This document shows positions 56,884 to 64,000 of a stretch of DNA of 64,000 bases, one piece after another. The stretch is from positions 19,672,113 through 19,736,112 of the forward strand of contig CM040092.1 of NCBI GenBank assembly GCA_022496805.1, read 5' to 3'. Within the stretch, counting starts at the first letter, position 1. Each line of letters starts with the position of its first letter. A program made the translations under genes and the position numbers. The notes under the pieces are model-generated. The model did not search any database, was not told the DNA's origin, and saw only the letters and a program-made list of their open reading frames with translations. Source of the DNA: Pohlia nutans (taxonomy: Eukaryota; Streptophyta; Bryopsida; Bryales; Mniaceae).

Positions 56884-58699
56884 TTAAAGAAAAAAATGAT
56901 AAAACTTTGAATTTTTTTTGCCAGATTTTTACTATAGTTTTTGTGAAGATAGCCAAATTTTGTGAAGAAAACTACAAAGATATGAAAAAAATCTATTAGA
57001 ATGTGATTGTAAGCTTAAGATTTCGTCAAATATTTTTTCCCAATTTTTTTACGTTGCCAGTTAGGCTTCACAAAAAAATACACAGGAAAAACACTGTCAC
57101 TTGCTTGTGAAAGTTTCGCAATCATTAACCAACCCTGGCATGGAATAGAAAAATTTCGACGCGGTCCTTATGCCAAAACAACACAACATTCAATAGCCAA
57201 CACTGGGTCCAATCTGGAATGTCAAGAATATCCTCCATCATCATCATCATCCTCCACACTGCAATATGTAGCTACCATCTTTGATCGGCACTTGCAAATA
57301 TATTACTTGCACATGTAGGTTTTCCATTCATTTGTCACTAGGATGAAACTTCTTCATAGTAGATGGAGCCAATGATGGCTATTGAATGTTGTAAACGTCC
57401 TTTTTGGATACTGAATACAAACACAAGTTTGTGCACATGAACCACAGTTGAATTTTACCACTGAAACCTGCACATGATCTCATGACTCTAAATCCCCACT
57501 CAACGTAAATGCAAGCACTATTCACCCATAAGTCCCATTTTCTGAAATTTCTATTTTGGGCACCGTAGGATTTTTTTTTGGCAATTTTTTTTGCAAATTT
57601 GGAGCTTACGGCTCAAGTAGTCTAAGAGGACCCCCTCAAAAATCTTAAACCCTCGGAAGAGGAGGTTATTTTTTAAGGTGGGCCCCTATATGTACAAAAT
57701 AGGGGGCATATTTTGTCCTCTTGCATTAATGTCGGGGGGGGGGGGGGGGGGGGGTGTGGGGTGAGAATTAGAGCCAGGGCACATGATCCAAGTTCAAGCA
57801 CTAAACGAGGAGTTTTCCAAAGAAACCAACTAAAATCCAATATTTCAGAAAAGCATTCGGTTTTAGATAAGAACCCATCTAGTTATTACCCATGTTTCAC
57901 CTAAGTAGCACCCAAGTATCACAAATTTTATCCAGGTTTTAGCCTAAAGCTATGAGTTTCAATCAATAATTTGGCAATTCCATTCGGCTGATTTTACACT
58001 AACTGCCGGATCTCCCCGTACATTGGCTTCAGGTTTACCATTTTAAAGCTGAATTTCACCATGGAAGTCTGTGCACATGAATACATGATCCAATATCAGG
58101 TTAACCATTATTGTCATGTGGTGACTGGTCTTGTCTTATCCATCCAGAGACACTACTACACGGCGTTTGAAGTAGCATCAAACGTACGAAACAGTCCTAA
58201 AAAAAAATAGTTGCCCCTCTTTTTGTGCCTACCAAGTTTATGAGACATTGTGTGGGCCACCAATAACCGTACCCAATCCAGAAAAATATTCCATCCGGTG
58301 GTGCAGAGAAAGGATGAATCCAAGAGCATCTTTTTGTCAACCCCAAAAGCCAACGGCTTTCCGCGAAACTGATGGCCCATTCACACAAGTCACCCAATGC
58401 AAGTCACCCAATGTGAGTGCGGCATAGAATCTGCGTTCGTCAAGTACGTTTTTGGTAGCTACAATGTGTTCCTGTAAAATTTATTCTTTCAACTTGACGC
58501 ATGCAAGAAGTTGCTCCAACGCATTTTGGGTGCCGCAAGAAATTTGCGCTCCACCAATGCACATGCGTTGGCCAAAAGCAAGAAGAGCCAAGGCTCTGAC
58601 ATCGTAAGAAATTGTATATTATTTTCAAATTTTACCTTGCAGTAGTCTAGGAACGCAACGCAAGTGCTGAAGCTTCTTGGTGTAAATGGGCCAAGAGGC

Positions 58700-58786
58700 A
58701 CGGTGAAAACAAATGCTGGCAAAGGGCTCCTCAATTTGCTCCACGATTTCAGCAAAGGTTGGTCTCTCTGCATCTTTGCTTGGTAC
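58700..58786 (-). pseudogene. protein-kinase C-lobe-like remnant, in-frame copy
   Basis: Encodes VPSKDAERPTFAEIVEQIEE in one frame within an 86-codon open stretch (58885-58625, minus). RPTFAEIV is the kinase subdomain XI signature. Upstream residues do not look like a kinase, so at most one exon or fragment survives. The left-arm copy lacks one GA and is frameshifted. Confidence 0.35.
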
Positions 58787-58935
58787 AGTTGTTAAGAGTA
58801 GAGCATGCACGCCCTTCTCCCTCCAATTCATCCCTTGACCACTATAATCACATCGAAGATTTGGTGTCACAAGTTGTCTCCACACCCTTGAACCACTATA
58901 ATCACCCTCTATATAATGTGTGAACTAATCACAAT

Positions 58936-59442
58936 CTTGTAACCTAGAGGGCGTGGAATGACATAATTGAAAGAGCTTTGTTTCACTAATTGACTTCCAC
59001 TTTCTTTCAAGAACTACCTTCAACCCATCTATGTTTCTAGGACATGCCTTGTTACGTTGTACTGCATCTTTTAGAATCTTTCACAGGTTCTCAATTGGAT
59101 CGAGATCGGGAGAGTTTGCAGGCCAATTGAGCTTTTCAAGAAGGCGCAGTTGTCTCCATTCTTCACATATTTTGCTACTATGGACGGGTGCGCCATCTTC
59201 CATGAGCACTGCATTTGGAACTTTAACTATGAAATGAAATAATTCCCCTTCGTAAACCACTTCCACAAAATCCTTTGCAGAGCGTCAATCTTTAAGCATA
59301 AAAACAAGTTTTGACTTTTGACCTCGAGCAAATGCGCCCCAAATCATCAAGGAAGTCCGTCCACTTTTAAAAGTAGGAACTATACAATTTGATGAATACC
59401 GTTCATTTGCAGTTCTCCAAACACGAACTTGTCTCGAATTCT
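58936..59442 (-). pseudogene. third copy, internal fragment of the Tc1-like transposase
   Basis: 507 bp match 34088-34594 at equal length and in the same orientation, with at least three substitutions (for example GATCGAGATCG for GATTGAGATCG). It covers the C-terminal catalytic part including NSPDLDPIENL and keeps the second TGA. It has no inverted repeats of its own and begins at the exact outer edge of the right palindrome arm. Confidence 0.85.
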
Positions 59443-60330
59443 ACTAAATCAACACCAAAGGTCTTTGTATGATGGAGTCAAGGCCATTTCCTAGATTTCA
59501 TATTCTAATGGAGTGAAATTATATTCTAATGCACTAAAGACAAAATTTGATACAACCCCAAGAAAGAGAATTGGATTGGACCAAAATAGAAATCCAATTC
59601 ACTTCTCTCGGGCTGTGTCAGAGCTCCCTTCTTTTTTGGCATGAGCCACTATTTTTTGTGAAACGACTTTACCTTGGCCTACATAACATCAAGTTGCCTT
59701 CATACCCAATGCTTTTCTTTCATGCACTTTGTTCATCAGCTTAAGCCTCCACATGTCCACTTAACTACTGATGAAGTACTATCAGAAAAAATTGAAGCCT
59801 TGAAGAGGCCCCCATTCCTTCAGTTGTAGAAGTCAGACTAAAAAATTAAAATAATAATTTCCTATAAATTTTAAAAATAAATAAATTCGTTGTCTGACGT
59901 AGTGCCGTCCGACGACAGCAAATTTACTTTTAAAAAAAATAAAACTTAAAAACATTTTATTTTAATTTTATTTTTCGAGTTTGATTTCTGCTGTTGAAGG
60001 AGTGGGGGCTCTTGAAGGCGTCAATTTTTTTCTAATGTATTAGGTGTGGAATATTCCACACCATCTATTGTAGAGCCAGGGCAGTGAGAATGCATGCTAC
60101 TGAATATGACGGTCATGTAGAGCGGTTATTACAGTCGCTCCCCATGATGCACCCGCCTCCGCTCTTGTAGAAAATAAACAACCGGTTCACATTTCAATCT
60201 TCTCTAATTCTACTTTAATAAAAGTGAGAGCGGGTGCATGAAGGACAACGGCCTTGATTTGAAGAAGTGTCAAGCCCGTTCAACCGCACTAGCACCCGTC
60301 CTCTAATCCAATGCATGGTGTAAAATTAGT
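59443..60330. other. gene-free stretch
   Basis: AT-rich with no recognisable gene. A short segment at 60165-60300 is less AT-rich but has no supported ORF. Confidence 0.4.
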
Positions 60331-60334
60331 TTAA

Positions 60335-60487
60335 TGGCTCTGACGATAGGGAAAAGGCATCGCGGGGACACCCACTTTCTTGGGCTAATCATCACTGAAG
60401 CAAATATATTTTGTCCATGATTCCACTGAAATACATTCTCGTCCTTCATCCGTTCTATTCCGGTCATAGCTCCTCGCAGTGTCAGCA
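60335..60487 (-). repeat. dispersed repeat, copy 2 (inverted to 5522-5660)
   Basis: The complement of this segment reads ATTTCAGTGGAATCATGGAC and TTAGCCCAAGAAAGTGG, paralleling 5522-5660 with about 15-20% difference by eye. Confidence 0.6.
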
Positions 60488-61240
60488 TTTAATTTGATGG
60501 CGAATTTTTTGCCTAGATCTTACCTTAGTTTGGATGTGGCTACTTGTACACTAGAAAAAATGGACAAAAAAGTGGATGAAGTCGCCAAAGTCTTCTAAAA
60601 AAAATACCACAATCATCACTATTTGAATGAAAGTGACTTATAATAGATAAATTTATGGATTAACATATTAATATGGATGATTCTATTCATGTTTTCAATA
60701 CTTGGCTACATTCCAAGGTGTGTGTTGGTTTACCTAGCATTTAATTTGCTGGAGAATTTTCGCCTAAATCTTACCTCAGTTTGGATGTGGCTACTTGTAC
60801 TGTACACTACAAAAAATGGACAAAAAAGTGGATGAAGTCGCCAAAGTCTTCTAAAAAAAAATACCACAATCATCACTATTTGGATGAAAGTGACTTATAA
60901 TAGATAAATTTATGGATTAACATATTAATATGGATGATTCTATTCATGTTTTCAATACTGGGCTACATTCCAAGGTGCGTGTCGGTCTACCTAGCATTTA
61001 ATTTGCTGGCGAATTTTCGCCTAAATCTTACCTCAGTTTGGATGTAGCTACTTGTACATTAGAAAAAATGGACAAAAAAGTGAATGAAATCGCCAAAATC
61101 TTCTCAAAAAATTACCATCATCATCACTATTTGGATGAAAGTGCCTTATAATAGATAAATTTATGGATGAACATATTAATATGAATGATTCTATCCATGT
61201 TTTCAATACCTGGCTACATTCCAAGGTGCGTGTCGGTCTA
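60487..61240. repeat. tandem repeat, about 251-257 bp, three copies
   Basis: GGCTACATTCCAAGGTG occurs at 60704, 60961-61 and 61212. Each unit shares TTAATTTGCTGG(A/C)GAATTTT, AAAATGGACAAAAAAGTG, CATCACTATTTG and TAATAGATAAATTTATGG. No coding. Confidence 0.8.
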
Positions 61241-62042
61241 CCAACGGAAAAACAAAAAATAAAAGCTGGTAGTGTAGCTGCTTGTTTCTCTGGGCAGAGC
61301 GGGCACGAGTCTCTCATTGGATCCTCCCTTAACTTAGTCAGTGACAAATCCCATCCCTGGCTCGTTCCCTGCAAGGTGGCAATGAAGTGCCTTTATTTGT
61401 TCCAGAAAAACAAGTAAACAATTCCGACATGCAACTGAATCAAGCCACCGCTGGCTCCCACGAGCACAACCTGGGAAACAAGACAGTCAAATGGAAACAT
61501 TCCAACGAATTGCCTTTCTCTGTTTCAATAAACAACTCAAAAATTCCGGCATGCAACCCACGCTCCATGTATAATAATCCTTCAACCTATCAGCCCACGG
61601 CACGCCAGCCTTCAACCTGACTAACTTTTTTTTTTTTGAAACAAATAGAGTTTTCCGCAAACTCACAGGGGGATTTAGCCTTAGTTTGGAAAACTTCTTG
61701 GGATACGAAAATTGGCCTCAGAAATTTACTGGAGCATAAAGTACAGATGAGTTCCCGGTTGGTGGGGGCTGTCAGTTACTATTTCAGTGAATGAGCTTTC
61801 AAGAGCTTTGATTTTTTTTAAATAAATCCAAGGAAGACCCATTCCATGTGACAGAGCATCCATGAGAATAGAAACTGAGGCTGGGAAATTTTTGGGCACC
61901 GTTTTTGGTGCCTTGAAACTTCAGACCTCTAGTTTATTTACAGCATCTGACATGTCTACTTTTATTGTGTTCTCAACCTCTCTTTTCACATATTGTGGTC
62001 CAGTCACCCCACTCTAGACCACTTTGCGGATAACTCTAATGA
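61241..62042. other. gene-free stretch
   Basis: Open frames here have no recognisable content. A fragment GCCTTCAACCTGACTAAC followed by a T-run (61608-61637) also appears in the short repeats at 62305-62455. Confidence 0.35.
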
Positions 62043-62207
62043 AACGGGATTTTATTTTATTTTTGACACAAACAAAGGGAGACCCTTTATTACGAGAAAA
62101 CGGGGCAAAATACAACCCAATCCCACCGAGGCCGGCGAGGGGGCAACAAAAGACTAACTAGTGATATCACTAACCTGAATATCAGTAAAAGGGTCCGTGA
62201 GGACCCA
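62043..62207 (-). repeat. dispersed retroposon-like repeat, copy 2
   Basis: Same family as 3196-3364: minus-strand GGGTCTCCCTTTGTTTGTGTC followed by AAAAATAAAATAAAA. Confidence 0.55.
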
Positions 62208-62304
62208 TCGAATATTGTGCTCAACGGGGACGTAAGTGCCCATAACTCCGTTACCGCACCATTTCCTCATGAAATTGTTGAGGAGCGGCGCCAAACGCCG
62301 ATGA

Positions 62305-62455
62305 TTAAAACGGGATTTCATTGCAAAAAGAACCACAAAGTACAAGCAGGTCGGCCTTCAACCCGACTAACCCTTTTTTTGAAACAAGTGAAACAGGATT
62401 TCATTGTAAAAAGAACCAAAGTACAAGCCATGTCAGCCTTCAACCTGACTAACTT
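62305..62455. repeat. short tandem duplication, about 78 bp
   Basis: Two copies of GGATTTCATTG(C/T)AAAAAGAACC...GTACAAGC...CAGCCTTCAACC(T/C)GACTAAC in direct orientation. Confidence 0.6.
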
Positions 62456-62459
62456 AAGG

Positions 62460-63239
62460 TAGGTGGCTCAGAAACCGCTCAAATTACAGATTTGGCAGGT
62501 TCATTGGGGAGTTATTAAGGGAATCAATCTTGGAAGATGTGCAAAGTATTTAGGAAATTGGACCGATTGGAATAATTAATTTTGGATTAATATTGAATTA
62601 GTTATGAATTTTGGAAGGGGAACTCATAGGTGTACCCAAAACCACTCATCCTAAAATGTACACCATGATTACATAGAAATTTGAGGTTGGAAGCTATAAT
62701 GTACCTCCTGCTTGGATAGGTCTAGTGAGTGGTTTAAGGTGTTGTGTGGGTTTTGAGCCACCTACCTTATAGCATGCCCAACAACATCACTTTTAGAACT
62801 GGTGGGCTTGCTCTTATCAATCCACGCTCCGTCCATGATAATAAATAAAGATTGAGGAATATTTTAATAGTAAACATTGATTCACACCACTGACATCACC
62901 TAATCACACCCTAGACTATCTCCCTTTTAGAGCATGTATTAGGGACTCTTTCCATGTAAAACCCAACCCGACATCAACTACAGGCGACTACTGTAGAAAG
63001 AACCTCCAAAAATTAAGTTGAGTGTAACCGTCAATAGAGAAATTCGTAAAGTCCTGAAATTTCAGGTTTCCGGTACTGTGTCAGTAAAAATTCAGGCTTG
63101 CAGGACATTAAAAGTAGGAGTGTCGGGCTCCAAAAATAAAAACCGGATGAGTTATATTTCCGGTAAGTAAAGTAGGATGAGTGAGTTTGCTCCCGTGTCA
63201 AGGCGCGCCACCGAGTGTGCCGCCGGGGCCCGCCCATTA
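62460..63239. other. gene-free stretch
   Basis: Nothing recognisable. GGTAGGTGGCTCAGAAACCG at about 62459 is loosely mirrored by GGTTTTGAGCCACCTACCTT at 62748-62768, so an inverted-end element of about 310 bp may occupy 62456-62770. Confidence 0.35.
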
Positions 63240-63345
63240 ATGCACCACAAGGTCAAATAATAGTGGCCGCCAAGGTTTGAACCTTAGACTTCGTGGCCTC
63301 CAAGAGCCTTGTGGACTCCCAATGTTAGCCTGGCACACCCCCTTT
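63240..63345 (-). mobile_element. possible tRNA-derived SINE head
   Basis: On the minus strand GTGCCAGGCTAACATTGGGA (A-box-like) is followed by AAGGTTCAAACCTTGG (B-box-like). It resembles the tRNA-type head of a SINE, but no tail is clear. It could be a tRNA pseudogene. Confidence 0.4.
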
Positions 63346-63565
63346 GAGCTTGTGACCTTGACATTTCGGATAACTGAAATATATGGGATGCAGGATGTAT
63401 AACTGGACCAGTGGACCTCAGAGTTTGCGAATTTCTCTAATGTCCACCCTACCCTTACATAATTTCTTCAATCAGGAATAGTATCTACACCTTTCTACTA
63501 GTGACACATGTGTGCAAAACAAATATCATGCCACCAAGGCTTGCTTGGAAAGCTCATTAAAGTTA

Positions 63566-64000
63566 ACCTCTAAACGTACCAAGGTGTCCTTGGAATTGAC
63601 AATTTCACAAAAATCATCATAAAATACTACTTAGAAGAATATTTTGGAATTGATATACAAATGAAAGTTCTAGATTTTGAATTTTAGATTTCATCCGTAC
63701 AGTTCGATTCACCAATACTATCACTAATATTTAATTACAAAATTTGAAAGTTAAAATTAAAAATTCCTTCTAAATTCGATTACAAACAAAATTTTAATAT
63801 TTTTGAGTAAAATTTGTTGGAATGAATTTGAAATGAGATACTCTTAAACGTGGTGATTCTTTGAAATTTTTGTGTTCCTTAAATCTATGACCTCATTTTT
63901 GCAAGGCCACTTCTGAACTCCAGTCAATGCGATTTTGGCTTGGTCAACGACTTGACATACTTCTACATTTGTAATTTAAAAAAAAATATGTACTCAAGTA
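63566..64000. mobile_element. family A TTAA MITE, cut by window end
   Basis: TTAA at 63562-63565 is followed by CCTCTAAACGTACCAAGG and family A internal sequence (ATTTTGGAATTGATATACAAAT, TGAATTTTAGATT, AAATTTGTTGGAATGAA). The right end is outside the window. Confidence 0.55.

Larger units (their letters stand above)
45338..58936 (-). repeat. right arm of giant palindrome (13.6 kb)
   Basis: Reverse complement of 30261-43847, starting in an A12 run before GCTTACC and ending at AACTAATCACAATC. Length differs from the left arm only through the simple-repeat differences listed there. It stops exactly where a separate transposase fragment (58936-59442) begins. Confidence 0.92.

Overview
The window is nuclear DNA of a land plant or close streptophyte relative. 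It is AT-rich, gene-poor and full of transposable elements. Evidence for a plant: an intron-containing gene for CRR7, an assembly factor of the chloroplast NDH complex; two plant-type histidine phosphatases with introns; a patatin-like lipase fragment; a Stowaway-type MITE; a eukaryotic tRNA-Gln; and telobox (AAACCCTAA) repeats. I cannot name the species. Several elements (TTAA-flanked MITEs, a DD34E Tc1-like transposon) are not what I would expect in a typical flowering plant.

Layout. 1-5.5 kb: TTAA-flanked MITEs, three of them abutting, and a GC-richer patch with one possible small ORF. 5.7 kb: tRNA-Gln(CUG). 6.6-8.7 kb: CRR7, three exons, minus strand. 9.7 kb: a short ORF resembling a SAWADEE/Tudor-like domain. 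10-16.9 kb: repeats, a large fold-back element and small MITEs. 17.2-18 kb: frameshifted patatin-like fragment. 20.0-22.1 kb (minus): phosphoglycerate-mutase-like histidine phosphatase, three exons, apparently two GC-AG introns. 25.8-29.7 kb (plus): 2,3-BPG-dependent phosphoglycerate mutase, seven exons. The two phosphatase genes face away from each other across about 3.7 kb of repeats.

From 30,261 to 58,936 the window is one giant palindrome: two arms of about 13.6 kb in inverted orientation around a 1.49-kb unique spacer that carries a 133/142-bp tandem repeat. The arm differences I found are in simple repeats (G18/G19, C12/G21, one GA unit, and a 10/12 A/T run at the inner edge). Each arm holds a Tc1-like transposon nested exactly at a TA inside a Ty1/copia RNase H remnant, an unrecognised ORF with one internal stop, TTAA MITEs, triple hairpins, a purine-rich tract, a SINE and a kinase-like remnant. 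The right arm ends abruptly against a third, diverged fragment of the same transposase. The remainder to 64 kb is repeats with no convincing gene.

The three well-supported protein genes act in chloroplast NDH assembly (CRR7), glycolytic 3-PG/2-PG interconversion (dPGM), and an undefined phosphatase role (PGM-like). They look like neighbours by chance rather than a pathway cluster. The strongest novelty candidates are the palindrome, the diverse set of TTAA/CCC-terminated MITEs, and a duplicated 27-nt in-frame mini-exon in dPGM.
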